Made by a program: the position numbers and the translations under genes. Below the pieces are notes generated by a model that had not been told where the DNA came from, ran no database searches, and saw only the letters and a program-made list of their open reading frames with translations. A stretch of 47,789 bases of DNA from Pseudomonas sp. SST3 (GTDB lineage Bacteria; Pseudomonadota; Gammaproteobacteria; Pseudomonadales; Pseudomonadaceae), in contig NZ_QORI02000027.1 in assembly GCF_003325755.1 (NCBI RefSeq), positions 1 through 47,789 of the forward strand, written 5' to 3'. Each line of letters starts with the position of its first letter. Position 1 is the stretch's first letter. Below, in pieces: positions 35,456-44,890 of the stretch.

Positions 35456-35989
35456 TTAAACAAGGAACGTCAGGTTTGGCATTGCTTCGTCGTTATTCAG
35501 CAACATAACCTTCTTGCGGTGGATACGGAAACCGTTGGGTTCCTTTTTTAGCCGATATAAGCATTTCCCAAACCAGATGTTCTGGATCCCCACACGCATT
35601 TCGCCAAGTACAAAGGAGGCGGAAACGTCCAATTCGTCACCCTCAACCTTCAGCGGAACGATGCCAGAGACAGTGCGGACAAGCTTGGCGCGTGGCCGAT
35701 AGGCATGGGCGGTCTTATCTTTCAGACGCATCATCCGCTCGGCCAGGTTCCGACGGTTATCGTAGATTATTGCGATGCCGGTGGTGGGATCTTGGTCATC
35801 GTCATTACAGGGCACCCAGTAAAGAATGTCGTCGTCGTCAGTCCAGAGCGACATCCAGGTATCATATTCATGCTCATCCATCAGGGCGGCTTCATAGGCG
35901 AGGAAGCGCTCAAGACGGAGCTGAGTCTCAATATCTAGGATGCCGGTGCCCAATGCCTCGGGGCTCGCTTCTACAATTTGTCTTGCCAT
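35456..35989 (-). CDS. Ring-hydroxylating dioxygenase beta (small) subunit
   Basis: The 177-residue protein has the SnoaL-like fold of dioxygenase beta subunits: LERFLAYEAALMDEHEYDTW, WVPCNDDDQDPTTGIAIIYD, RMMRLKDKTAHAY, PRAKLVRTVSGI and the C-terminal RIHRKKVMLLNND. The ribosome site GGAGAGAAAATA precedes the ATG. It forms an alpha3beta3 oxygenase with the alpha subunit upstream and stabilises the assembly. The sequence is of the benzoate/cumate-like sort rather than the naphthalene sort (impression, not tested). Confidence 0.93.
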   Translation of the reverse strand: MARQIVEASPEALGTGILDIETQLRLERFLAYEAALMDEHEYDTWMSLWTDDDDILYWVPCNDDDQDPTTGIAIIYDNRRNLAERMMRLKDKTAHAYRPRAKLVRTVSGIVPLKVEGDELDVSASFVLGEMRVGIQNIWFGKCLYRLKKEPNGFRIHRKKVMLLNNDEAMPNLTFLV

Positions 35990-36022
35990 TATTTTCTCTC
36001 CACGTTGGATGTCGCCGCCGCC

Positions 36023-37324
36023 TCAACGAGCGGTCATTAGCCGCTTCCATTCCTGCATCTGCGCACGTTGGGTGATTTCGTCACTGATGCAGCCCGCCAC
36101 GCTACTGTCCTCGTCAACCTGCTCACGCCGAATGCCTCGGCCCAGCAGGATCCAAGGTTCAGCATCGGCTAGCAGACCTCGCTGGGTCCGCTCGAAGATT
36201 TCAGCGTCGTCCGGCGAGCCGGCGGCGGCCGGGCCGTAGAACGCCTCGTGAGCGCGCAGGCGCTTTTCATTGATGCTCTGGCCGACACCCTTGAGGAACA
36301 CCGGGTACATAAGCACCTCGGTCTCGCCGGGGCTGATCGGAATCACCACCCGGACATGGTCGTGGATGAGCTGGAGATTAGGGAAAATGCCTAGATGAGG
36401 ATCGCCATGCCAGGCAATTAGTTCTTGGGCGCGCTCCTGGCCATAGGCAGCGACCATGTCTTCTACATACTTGCGGCCTTCGTCCGTGTGGTTAAGCTCT
36501 TCAATGGCCGCTACCCCGTGGGGACGGCGCTGTTCGCGGAAATCCAGGCAGGCATGCCCATGTGGAAAGCCCCGGGTACGACTCTTCGAGGCATCGGCAA
36601 ACGGATCCTCCAAATGTATTGCCCCGACAGCCGACCCTGTTGTGCTCTCGCGCTTACTAAAGATCTTGAACACCGACATATGAACATAATGTGGGTGATA
36701 GCCATCCATGCCGACTTGCTTCCAGTTGCCACGGTACATAGTTTTGTTTACGACCCCGGGCTTGACCTCCAACTCGCCCGTCGGCGAGGAATCGACCATG
36801 ATGTCAAAGTATTGCTTAGTCGGTCCCAGGTACTCATCAAGCGACATGCCGTGCTCAGCCAGGCTGGCAAACACGAAGCCGCGGTAACTCCCAATGCGCG
36901 CCACCTTTGCCAAGCTGTACTGCTCAGGCTTGAAATCTTCATCGTAGGCTTCCGGCCCAGTGACGCCAACAAGGTCGCCGGTCGTATCGTAGGTCCAGCC
37001 GTGATACCAGCACTGAAAGCGTTTCGCATTGCCGCGCGCGGCTTCACATACCTGCGCCCCTCGATGGCGGCAGCGGTTGATCAATAGCTGTACTTCACCT
37101 TTTTCGTTACGGGTTGCAATGATCGGATAGCGACCGAGCTGGATACGCTTGAAATCACCGAAGTTCGGGATTTCGCTTTCATGTAGCGCAAAAAGCCAGG
37201 TGCGATGAAAGATACGCTCCATCTCATCCTGAAATATTTGCTCGTCCGTGAAGATCGCGCTATGTACGCGATCCTCTTGGACCAGGGCACCGTAATCACG
37301 ACTGGATGCAATCAGGGTTGTCAT
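36023..37324 (-). CDS. Ring-hydroxylating dioxygenase alpha (large) subunit
   Basis: The 433-residue protein has Rieske ligands C85-x-H87 (CRHRGAQVCEAA) and C105-x2-H108 (CWYHGWTYD). The catalytic iron site has H210 and H215 with the bridging aspartate D207 (MDGYHPHYVH). AGAGGCAACTAAA precedes the start. It binds the aromatic substrate and inserts both atoms of O2, with electrons from the Rieske ferredoxin. The lack of a close match to BenA, NahAc or TphA2 in my memory leaves the substrate open. The operon (BenD-like dehydrogenase, decarboxylase, NadC) suggests a carboxylated ring. Confidence 0.93.
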   Translation of the reverse strand: MTTLIASSRDYGALVQEDRVHSAIFTDEQIFQDEMERIFHRTWLFALHESEIPNFGDFKRIQLGRYPIIATRNEKGEVQLLINRCRHRGAQVCEAARGNAKRFQCWYHGWTYDTTGDLVGVTGPEAYDEDFKPEQYSLAKVARIGSYRGFVFASLAEHGMSLDEYLGPTKQYFDIMVDSSPTGELEVKPGVVNKTMYRGNWKQVGMDGYHPHYVHMSVFKIFSKRESTTGSAVGAIHLEDPFADASKSRTRGFPHGHACLDFREQRRPHGVAAIEELNHTDEGRKYVEDMVAAYGQERAQELIAWHGDPHLGIFPNLQLIHDHVRVVIPISPGETEVLMYPVFLKGVGQSINEKRLRAHEAFYGPAAAGSPDDAEIFERTQRGLLADAEPWILLGRGIRREQVDEDSSVAGCISDEITQRAQMQEWKRLMTAR

Positions 37325-37375
37325 TTTAGTTGCCTCTTGTTGGTTGCATGCCGCTTACGGCAAGTAAAATCTTAA

Positions 37376-38206
37376 TTATTCGCTCAGGAAATCATTGACC
37401 AATTCGTTGAAACGAGCGGCATGTTCGATCTGAGTCCAGTGACCACAACGACCGAACATATGGAGTTGCGCCCGTTCGATCAGCTCAAACAGCCTTTTCG
37501 AGGTCACCGGTGGAACGATCCGGTCTTCGCGGCCATGCAGGATCAGTGTTTCCTTATCAATTGCCCGAATGTCGGCTTCCGGGCTTGCCAGGGCGTCGAC
37601 CCAGCGTTGACGGGGGGCGGGGAACATCTGCGAAAAAGCTTCCTGGTAGCCTGGGCGAATGCTTGCACCATAACGCAACTCGGCCAGTTCATTGCTGATC
37701 AATGCCTTGTCATACGCGAAGCTGTCCATCAGACGGCGCATGCCTTCGACGGAGGGCGTGTAACCCCAGACTTCGTCCAAGCCAGGAGTAAGTTCGAACT
37801 GCACACCAGCTGCGCCCATCAACACTAAGCGTCTTACCCGGTGCGGATATCGGATGGCCATTGCCAGCGCCAATGCCCCTCCGTAGGAGTTGCCAACCAC
37901 ATCAGCCTGCTCAATACCCAAGGCGTCAAGGAAATCGATGCCGTGCTTGACCCAGGTGTCGAGGTTGTACTGAATGCCTTTAGGACGTTCCGTATAGCCG
38001 AAACCCACCATATCAGGCGCCACGACGCGACGTACCTGCGCCAATACCTGAATATTCAGTCGCCAGTTTGCCCATGCCGTGACGCCGGGTCCCGAGCCAT
38101 GCAAGAGCAGAAGCGGAGTGCCGCTGCCCTGTCCGGCGTCGTGATAATTGGTATTGATGCCGCCTGCGTCGATCTCCAGCCCGATTTCAGGATTTTCCTT
38201 GCTCAT
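37376..38206 (-). CDS. Meta-cleavage product hydrolase (alpha/beta hydrolase, DmpD/XylF-like)
   Basis: The 276-residue protein has the nucleophile elbow GNSYGG (VVGNSYGGALALAMA), the acid in LILHGREDRIVPP and the histidine in FGRCGHWTQIEHAARFNEL. The oxyanion segment is LLLHGSGPGVTAWANW. This is the pattern of 2-hydroxymuconic semialdehyde/HOPDA hydrolases, which split the ring-fission product into 2-hydroxypenta-2,4-dienoate and an acid. The start overlaps the end of the tautomerase gene by four bases. Confidence 0.93.
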   Translation of the reverse strand: MSKENPEIGLEIDAGGINTNYHDAGQGSGTPLLLLHGSGPGVTAWANWRLNIQVLAQVRRVVAPDMVGFGYTERPKGIQYNLDTWVKHGIDFLDALGIEQADVVGNSYGGALALAMAIRYPHRVRRLVLMGAAGVQFELTPGLDEVWGYTPSVEGMRRLMDSFAYDKALISNELAELRYGASIRPGYQEAFSQMFPAPRQRWVDALASPEADIRAIDKETLILHGREDRIVPPVTSKRLFELIERAQLHMFGRCGHWTQIEHAARFNELVNDFLSE

Positions 38207-38403
38207 TTTCCCTCTCCGTCACGCTTGGCCATCGACTGTCCCGCTGCGCCCCAATGAGTCTTCGGCATTTCCTGTATCAGTACACGTACCGCTTCCGGCT
38301 TGACCGATAGGGTTTGAATGACGGTTGCGGTCAAATCTCGAATCAGTTGTTCCTTCAGTTCGGCGGAGCGACCTTCGACAATACTGACTTGTAATAAAGG
38401 CAT
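38203..38403 (-). CDS. dmpI: 4-oxalocrotonate tautomerase family protein
   Basis: The 66-residue protein starts MPLLQVSIVEGRSAELKEQL. After removal of Met the catalytic Pro1, Arg11 and Arg39 are present, and the usual aromatic residue stands at position 50 (Trp). It isomerises 2-hydroxymuconate to 4-oxalocrotonate in the oxidative branch. Its length is near the 62-64 residues usual for the family, with a slightly longer polar tail (SMAKRDGEGK). AAAAAGGTG lies upstream of the ATG. Confidence 0.93.
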   Translation of the reverse strand: MPLLQVSIVEGRSAELKEQLIRDLTATVIQTLSVKPEAVRVLIQEMPKTHWGAAGQSMAKRDGEGK

Positions 38404-38426
38404 GGCTGTTCACCTTTTTATTGTAG

Positions 38427-39221
38427 TTACTCGAAACGCATCGACACAGAACCGAGCCCTTGATAACGGACGGTGATGCTGTCGCCGGGCGCTGTAGAAA
38501 TGGCAGCTGTAATGCCGCCGGTCATGATGAACGTGCCGGCCGGAATGTACTCGTCGCGCTCGGCCAGCAGGTTGGCCAGCATGGCCACGCTAGACGCCGG
38601 GTGCCCTAGAACGGCGGCACCGGCACCGACCTCGACGACCTGTCCATTTTTCTCCACTACCACGCCCAAAGTGCGAAGGTCCAGATCGGCAACGTCTGCC
38701 ATTTGACCGCCGACAACGAAACGCGTCGAGGAGGCGTTATCAGCTACAACGCTGATAAGATCGAATTGGAAATTTTCGTAGCGCGAGTCGATGACTTCGA
38801 CTGTCGGAACTACGAAGTCGGTAGCTGCCAGCACTTGACCAACGTGGCAGCCTGGGCCGCGCAGTGGCGCCTTGGTGACGAAGGCTATCTCAGCTTCGAT
38901 CTTCGGATGGATCAGCTTTGAGCAGTCGATCACGCCGCCATCATCCACGCTGAAGTAGTCGGCGAGAAAGCCATAGATTGGGGTTTCCACGCCCATCTGA
39001 GCCATCTTCGCCCAAGACGTTAGCCCCATCTTCATTCCGACAATCCTGCTGCCACGCGCTTCCTTGCGTCGCCGGATTTCCCATTGCACGTCATAAGCGT
39101 CGGCAAAAGTCATGTCCGGCAGCTCTTTGGTCACCTTGCAGACCTCGCGGGCATCCAGCTCCGCACTTTCGAGGTGATCGGCAAGCGCTGCAACTTGCTC
39201 GGCACTCAGGGTACGGCTCAT
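38427..39221 (-). CDS. dmpH: 4-oxalocrotonate decarboxylase
   Basis: The 264-residue protein is of the hydratase/decarboxylase family. The segments [63 protein letters not shown] and [18 protein letters not shown] are typical of DmpH/XylI. It converts 4-oxalocrotonate to 2-hydroxypenta-2,4-dienoate and CO2, in complex with the hydratase encoded at 41220. It overlaps the aldolase gene by four bases. Confidence 0.93.
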   Translation of the reverse strand: MSRTLSAEQVAALADHLESAELDAREVCKVTKELPDMTFADAYDVQWEIRRRKEARGSRIVGMKMGLTSWAKMAQMGVETPIYGFLADYFSVDDGGVIDCSKLIHPKIEAEIAFVTKAPLRGPGCHVGQVLAATDFVVPTVEVIDSRYENFQFDLISVVADNASSTRFVVGGQMADVADLDLRTLGVVVEKNGQVVEVGAGAAVLGHPASSVAMLANLLAERDEYIPAGTFIMTGGITAAISTAPGDSITVRYQGLGSVSMRFE

Positions 39222-40255
39222 ACGCTTTGCTCCTTCCGGGCTGCGAGAAGATCCAGGGCAACGTCAACGATCATGTCTTCCTGACCGCCGACCATGCGCC
39301 GCCGCCCCAGCTCCACGAGAATGTCCACGGTCTTCAGGCCGTACTTCTGCGCGGCCACTTCCGAGTGCCGCAGAAAACTGGAATAGACGCCGGCATACCC
39401 CAGCGCCAGCGTCTCGCGATCTACGCGCACCGGCCGGTCCTGAAGTGGCCGGACGATGTCGTCGGCTGCATCCATGAGGGTATAAAGGTCGGTGCCGTGT
39501 TCCCACCCCAGGCGCTCGGCGGCCGCAATGAAAACTTCAAGCGGTGCGTTACCCGCACCCGCCCCCATTCCGGCCAGGCTGGCGTCGATCCGATCGCAGC
39601 CCTCTTCTACCGCGACGATCGAGTTCGCCACGCCGAGCGACAGGTTATGATGGGCATGCATGCCAGTTTCGGTTTCTGGCTTGAGCACATCCTTTAGCGC
39701 ACGGAAGCGTGCCCGAACATCGTTCATGTTCAGCGCACCGCCAGAATCGACGACATAGATGCACGTGGCTCCGTAGCCTTCCATCAATTTAGCCTGCTGT
39801 GCCAGGTGCTCAGGCTCGGTCATGTGGCTCATCATCAAGAAACCTACGGCGTTCATACCGAGCTCACGGGCGTATTCGATATGCTGCTTCGAGACATCAG
39901 CCTCGGTGCAGTGAGTCGCTACGCGGACGATGCGTGCGCCAGCGTTATAGGCGGCTTTCAGGTCATGTACCGTACCGATGCCAGGCAACAGAAGGGTGGC
40001 GATCTGAGCATTACTAATGACATCGTTCACCGCCTCGATCCATTCGAGGTCAGTATGGGCACCGAAGCCATAATTGAAACTCGACCCTTGCAGGCCGTCG
40101 CCGTGGGCCACTTCGATGCTATCGACCCTGGCCTTGTCGAGTGCGCGAGCGATCGCCTGTACGTTCTTAACAGAGTATTGGTGACGGATCGCATGGCTAC
40201 CGTCGCGCAGCGTCACGTCGGAAATATAGAGCTTCTTGCCGGGATTGAAAGTCAT
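39218..40255 (-). CDS. dmpG: 4-hydroxy-2-oxovalerate aldolase
   Basis: The 345-residue TIM-barrel aldolase has [17 protein letters not shown] at the N-terminus, the metal site [15 protein letters not shown] and the tail [14 protein letters not shown]. It splits 4-hydroxy-2-oxovalerate into pyruvate and acetaldehyde and channels the acetaldehyde to the dehydrogenase encoded next to it. Full length and intact. Confidence 0.96.
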   Translation of the reverse strand: MTFNPGKKLYISDVTLRDGSHAIRHQYSVKNVQAIARALDKARVDSIEVAHGDGLQGSSFNYGFGAHTDLEWIEAVNDVISNAQIATLLLPGIGTVHDLKAAYNAGARIVRVATHCTEADVSKQHIEYARELGMNAVGFLMMSHMTEPEHLAQQAKLMEGYGATCIYVVDSGGALNMNDVRARFRALKDVLKPETETGMHAHHNLSLGVANSIVAVEEGCDRIDASLAGMGAGAGNAPLEVFIAAAERLGWEHGTDLYTLMDAADDIVRPLQDRPVRVDRETLALGYAGVYSSFLRHSEVAAQKYGLKTVDILVELGRRRMVGGQEDMIVDVALDLLAARKEQSV

Positions 40256-40265
40256 TGCGGTCTCC

Positions 40266-41204
40266 TCAAGCCTTGAGCATGGATTGCGCCATGCGTTCGG
40301 CAGTGGCGAGCGCGGCGGAAGTCATGATGTCGAGATTGCCGGCGTACGCTGGCAAGTAGTGGGCGGCACCCTCGACTTCGAGAAAGATCGATGTCTTCAA
40401 GCCGGAGAACTGGCCAAGCCCCGGCACGTTCAGCGGCGCAGATTCCGGAATGACATCGAACTGCACCTGCTGCTTGAGACGGTAGCCCGGTACATACGCC
40501 TGTACCGCGGCGACCATCTCTTCGACTGACGCTGCCACGGCAGTCTGATCGACCATCTCGGACAGGGCGTACACCGTGTCGCGCATGATTAGCGGGGGCT
40601 CGGCCGGGTTCATGACGATGATCGCCTTGCCTTTTGTGGCCCCGCCGATCACTTCAATTGCCTTAGAAGTAGTTTCTGTAAATTCGTCGATGTTGGCCCG
40701 AGTGCCCGGCCCCGCGGACTTACTCGCAATCGAGGCGATGATTTCGGCGTAATGAACCTTGGCAACGCGTGACACCGCTGCAACCATCGGGATGGTGGCC
40801 TGCCCACCACAAGTGACCATGTTCACGTTCAGCTTGCCCAGATGCTCTTCCAGATTCACCACCGGTACACAGTACGGCCCGATGGCCGCCGGAGTGAGAT
40901 CGATCAAGCGAATGCTCGGCTTGGCTGCCCGGAGGATCGCTTCGTTTTGGACATGAGCTCCAGCCGACGTAGCGTCGAAAACGAAGTCGATATCGGCGAA
41001 CTCGGGCAGGCGCATCAGCCCTTGTACGCCCTCATGGGTGGTTGCCACGCCCATACGGGCCGCGCGGGCCAAACCATCGGATTCGGGATCAATGCCGACC
41101 ATGGCGGCCATTTCCAAGCATTCCGAATTGCGCATGATTTTTATCATCAGATCGGTCCCGATGTTGCCAGAACCCACGATCGCTGCTTTCAATTTTTTGT
41201 TCAT
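40266..41204 (-). CDS. dmpF: Acetaldehyde dehydrogenase (acylating)
   Basis: The 312-residue protein has the NAD motif [14 protein letters not shown] and the catalytic cysteine in [20 protein letters not shown]. It oxidises acetaldehyde to acetyl-CoA in a bifunctional complex with the aldolase. It is separated from the aldolase gene by ten bases and the frame is intact. Confidence 0.96.
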   Translation of the reverse strand: MNKKLKAAIVGSGNIGTDLMIKIMRNSECLEMAAMVGIDPESDGLARAARMGVATTHEGVQGLMRLPEFADIDFVFDATSAGAHVQNEAILRAAKPSIRLIDLTPAAIGPYCVPVVNLEEHLGKLNVNMVTCGGQATIPMVAAVSRVAKVHYAEIIASIASKSAGPGTRANIDEFTETTSKAIEVIGGATKGKAIIVMNPAEPPLIMRDTVYALSEMVDQTAVAASVEEMVAAVQAYVPGYRLKQQVQFDVIPESAPLNVPGLGQFSGLKTSIFLEVEGAAHYLPAYAGNLDIMTSAALATAERMAQSMLKA

Positions 41205-41219
41205 TGTCCCCTCGCCTGT

Positions 41220-42005
41220 TCAGGTGAAACGCACTGAGGCGCCGCCGACACCACCGATGTCTACTCGCATGAAATCCCCTGCTTTCACCGGCTCGAGCGG
41301 GACCAGGGAACCGGAAAGAATCACTTCACCCGCCTTGAGGGAAATTCCGAAGCGACCAAGCGTATTGGCCAGCCAAGCCACGCAGTTGACTGGTGAGCCG
41401 AGCGCGGCAGCCCCGGCGCCGGTACTGATGATGCTGCCGTTTTTTTCCACAACCATGCCGCAGGTGACGAGGTCAACTTTGCGCGGCGATACGGCCTGAT
41501 CGCCAAGCACGAAAAAACCGCATGAAGCGTTGTCCGCAACGGTGTCTTGGATCCGGATTTTCCAGTCACTTATGCGCGAATCGACGACTTCGAAGCATGG
41601 AATCACGCACTCGGTGGCCGCCAGCACGTCGGCGTTGGTGATACCCGGGCCGACTAGATCCTTTTTGAGAATGAAGGCGATCTCGCCCTCCGCTTTCGGC
41701 TGTATCAACAGCTCACTGATGGGCATCGCTTCGCCGCTGCTGAATACCATGGCATCGGTGAGATAGCCAAAGTCCGGCTGATGAACATTAAGCATGTTCT
41801 GCACGGCTTTGCTGGTGACGCCGATTTTTTTGCCGATGACCCGCTCGCCATCGGCTAGGCGACGCTCGAGCATGCGCAGCGAGACATGGTAGGCATCCTC
41901 CAGCGTGATGGTAGGATCGCGCTCGGTCAGCGGCGCCACGGCAACGCGGTTGCGCATTGCCGTGTAAAGTTCATCGCCGTACAGGTTGATCTTGTTATTT
42001 TCCAT
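41220..42005 (-). CDS. dmpE: 2-hydroxypenta-2,4-dienoate hydratase
   Basis: The 261-residue protein starts at 42005 (MENNKINLYGDELYTAMRNR) behind AAAGGAAGCTGG; an upstream ATG would overlap the preceding gene and add an atypical tail. The family segments KKIGVTSKAVQNMLNVHQPD, KAEGEIAFILKKDLVG and ADNASCGFFVLGDQ are present. It hydrates the dienoate to 4-hydroxy-2-oxovalerate, joining the hydrolytic and oxidative branches. Confidence 0.94.
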   Translation of the reverse strand: MENNKINLYGDELYTAMRNRVAVAPLTERDPTITLEDAYHVSLRMLERRLADGERVIGKKIGVTSKAVQNMLNVHQPDFGYLTDAMVFSSGEAMPISELLIQPKAEGEIAFILKKDLVGPGITNADVLAATECVIPCFEVVDSRISDWKIRIQDTVADNASCGFFVLGDQAVSPRKVDLVTCGMVVEKNGSIISTGAGAAALGSPVNCVAWLANTLGRFGISLKAGEVILSGSLVPLEPVKAGDFMRVDIGGVGGASVRFT

Positions 42006-42049
42006 TCCAGCTTCCTTTAATTCGCCGTGCGAGTCAGCAGTGCACGCGC

Positions 42050-43509
42050 TCACAATTTGATGCAGATATTGGAAAGCTCGCTATAAAACTCGAGCCCGTG
42101 TACACCACCTTCTCGGCCGATACCCGATTGCTTACTGCCGCCAAAAGGCGTGCGCAGATCCCGTAGAAACCAGCTATTAACCCAGCACACCCCCACTTCG
42201 ATTTGCGGAGCAACACGATGGGCACGCGATAGGTTCTCGGTCCAGATCGCCGCAGCCAGGCCGTATGGGGTGTCGTTGACCAGTCGGACCGCCTCTTCTT
42301 CGGTGTCGAAGGGACAGATGTGGCAACAAGGGCCAAAAATCTCTTCACGGATGACGGCGGAATGTTCCGGCAAGCCAGTCCATATGGTCGGCTGCACCCA
42401 GGCACCACTGCTTAGTGCCGCAGGCATCTCCGGTACGCCACCACCGGTGACGATAGTTGCGCCGTCTTCCCGTGCCTTATCGTAGTAGGAGAGCACCTTG
42501 TTGCGGTGTTCTTGGCTGATCAGTGGCCCGAAGCTCACACAAGGCTCTTCCCACCAACCCATCTGCAGCTGCTCGGCGCTTTCTTTCAACCGTTGAACGA
42601 AGACTTCAAAAATCGGACGCTCGACATAGACGCGCTCGGTACCAAGGCAAACCTGCCCGCAATTGGCAAATGCGGAGCGCATGGTGCCTTCGATCGCTTT
42701 ATCCAGGTCGGCATCGGCAAAGACGACCGCCGCGTTCTTTCCGCCAAGCTCGAATGACACCGGCAGCATGAAATCGGCAGCCGCCTTCATGATGGCCGTG
42801 CCTGTGCGAGTCTCGCCAGTGAAGGTAATGCCGTTAATGCCGGGGTGGCGCGTCAGCAGCTCGCCGGCCGAATCCTGACCGAAGCCGTGGATCACGTTAT
42901 AAACCCCCTTGGGAATGCCTGCGGCATTCATGACTTCGCCTAGCAAGGCGGCGGTGTGCGGCGTCTCTTCCGAAGGCTTGACAACGACGGTATTGCCACA
43001 GGCAAGAGCCGGGCCGACCTTCCAGGTCATCAGCAGCAAAGGCAGGTTCCAGGGCGCGATGACAGCGATAACCCCCCTCGGCCTCCGCGTCGCGTAGTTC
43101 AGGGCGCCCAAGCCGTCCGGCGTGTCCATTGCGAAACTTTCGGTCGGCACGTTCTTCACGAGGTCGGCGAAGACTTTGAAGTTTGCCGCGCGCGCGGAAT
43201 GTCGATGTGGGAGGCGAGTGACTTCGGCTTACCTGTATCCAGGCATTCTGCCTCGAGGAATTCCTCAAACCGAGCGGTGATGCCGTCGGCGACTTTGTGC
43301 AGCAGGGCCATGCGCTCGGCAACCGGCATACACCCCCACTCGCCTGCTAACGCCACTTGGGCAGCCGCGACGGCGGCATCGACCTCGAATTGTCCAGCTT
43401 CGTGCACCGTAGCCACTAGCTCGCCGTTCGCAGGGTTTATATCCTCAAACGTACGACCATTGTGCGAAGCGACGTACTCGCCATTAATGAAATGCCGAAT
43501 CTCGCGCAT
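42050..43509 (-). pseudogene. dmpC: 2-hydroxymuconic semialdehyde dehydrogenase, one-base frameshift
   Basis: Two frames make up one XylG/DmpC-like protein of about 486 residues. The first 105 codons (43509 down to about 43195) read MREIRHFINGEYVASHNGRT and ECLDTGKPKSLASHIDIPR. The rest reads ANFKVFADLVKNVPTESFAM, then PWNLPLLLMTWKVGPALACG, the catalytic FELGGKNA and NCGQVCLGTERVYVERP, to the normal end LSNICIKL. The break lies in a GCGCGC run near 43186-43197, where one base is missing. All else is intact, so this may be a sequencing error. The enzyme feeds 2-hydroxymuconate to the tautomerase. It is the first gene of the operon. Confidence 0.9.
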
Positions 43510-43687
43510 CTACCCACTCCTTCTATCAGTGGCCTGCATACAGGCGCTTCTTATATAGCGAGATTCGCTCTCACGTTTTTCTTAGCGCAAGTCTAGATAC
43601 CTAAAGCCGTTCCCGCAATCGTGGGTCGCTGCTCGCTTCCACCGCACCTTGCCACTGGCTGAGGACCAGTGAAACCGGAAAGTTCTA

Positions 43688-43711
43688 TATCTAAGTTAGG
43701 GATCTAAGATA
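43688..43711. promoter_or_regulatory. Putative operator overlapping the catabolic promoter
   Basis: The 24-bp element begins TATCT and ends AGATA (outer dyad), and contains two direct copies of ATCTAAG (43689-43695 and 43702-43708). It covers the -10 element and predicted start site. MarR-family proteins bind such dyads, and a marR gene lies 254 bases away, divergent. Binding is inference. Confidence 0.5.
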
Positions 43712-43733
43712 CTATTCGTTCTGATCCTGTCAA
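43706..43733 (-). promoter_or_regulatory. Sigma70-type promoter of the aromatic-degradation operon
   Basis: On the minus strand TTGACA (43733-43728) is followed after 16 bases by TATCTT (43711-43706). The -35 is perfect and the -10 matches 4 of 6. It faces the operon whose first gene starts at 43509, leaving a leader of about 190 bases. Confidence 0.6.
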
Positions 43734-43964
43734 GTCCCTCGAAAAATCGGTTCGACTAAATGATTAATGTTCTGTTGACGACGCTGAAGCCGTACGGCAG
43801 GACGGGCCTTTTTCAGCGCATAGACCGTCCTACCGAGGAGCTCAAACTTCAGAGTACGCTCGGCCGATGCGGGACAGCTGCACGCCTAAGAGCAAAGCGA
43901 GAGCACATGCCAGGCGCACTTCCACCCTACGCAAACCCATCTTCCGACTAAGAAAACAAAACGA

Positions 43965-44447
43965 ATGAAACAAGACCATACGGCGCAGCGGGTACTGCGG
44001 CACTGGCGTGAAGAGGTTCCCAACGATCGCCTGGCGCACCTCATCAGAGACGCTGCAAGGGTGTTGACAAAAAGCTTGCAACTTCGCTTGTCACAACACT
44101 CTGTCAGCTTTGGCCATTGGTCGTTCCTCCGTGTGCTCTGGGTTCAGGACGGGCTCACCCAGCGTGAACTCAGCGAAGAAGTCGGGCTGATGGAGCCGAC
44201 CACCTTTGCTGCGCTCAAAGCGATGGAGACCAATGGGCTCATCGAGCGTCGCTTCCAAGACGGCAATCGGAAGAAGATTTATATCTACCTGACGCCGAAG
44301 GGCCATTCCCTAAAGTCGGTCCTGATTCCGATCGCGGAGGAATTAAATGGGATTGCCGTCAGAGGGCTATCCAACAGCGAGGTTGAGATTGTAAAGCGCG
44401 CAATGCTTGCTGTAATTGAAAACCTAGTAGACGCAGGGGGGGTCTAG
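43965..44447 (+). CDS. MarR-family transcriptional regulator
   Basis: The 160-residue protein has a winged helix: GHWSFLRVLWVQDGLTQREL, SEEVGLMEPTTFAALKAMET, NGLIERRFQDGNRKKIYIYL, flanked by dimerisation helices. Divergent orientation beside the large operon, with a dyad at its promoter, points to ligand-released repression of the degradation genes. Regulators of this type respond to aromatic acids or their CoA esters. It could instead activate. The 43510-43964 gap contains the promoter region and no other gene. Confidence 0.9.
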   Translation: MKQDHTAQRVLRHWREEVPNDRLAHLIRDAARVLTKSLQLRLSQHSVSFGHWSFLRVLWVQDGLTQRELSEEVGLMEPTTFAALKAMETNGLIERRFQDGNRKKIYIYLTPKGHSLKSVLIPIAEELNGIAVRGLSNSEVEIVKRAMLAVIENLVDAGGV

Positions 44448-44454
44448 CAGCCTG

Positions 44455-44890
44455 TCGGACTAACCCCGTTCTGATGGGATAATAACCGCACGCTAACCGA
44501 AACGAGTCCGAAAAATGAATCGCTTTCGCCCCGTTGACCGCCAGGCAGGCTACCTGTTTCTGCCCCCGGTCGATGAGTGGCTTCCGGAAAACCGTCTCAC
44601 CCGGTTTATCGTCGAGGTTGTGGACGGGCTGGATATCAGCTCTGAAGAAGGCCTACACCGGTCGCGGCAGCGCGGCGGCGAGTTCTCGAGCCGCAAGATT
44701 GAGCGGGCCACTTATGACTCGGTCGCCTTTCGCTTCATTGCTACCGGCACGCACGACCATGACACGCTGGCAACTTCGCGGACACTTTCTCGACGAGTTG
44801 GCGAGTCTGTTCGTGTAAGTGCTGGCGATGCGTGTGAAACACTCCTTAAGCAAGGCACCGTCAGGCTGAATGGGGTAGAGCCGTCGAACC
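44455..44890 (+). pseudogene. IS1182-family transposase, N-terminal remnant
   Basis: The reading starts at 44515 with MNRFRPVDRQAGYLFLPPVD and EWLPENRLTRFIVEVVDGLD. It continues, with indels, to FSSRKIERATYDSVAFRFIA and HDHDTLAT. These are the opening segments of IS1182 transposases. A stretch of about 30 residues between GLD and FSS is lost and the frame breaks after about 44790. CAGCCTGTCGGACT at about 44453 may be the element's left end. The catalytic core is absent. Confidence 0.8.
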
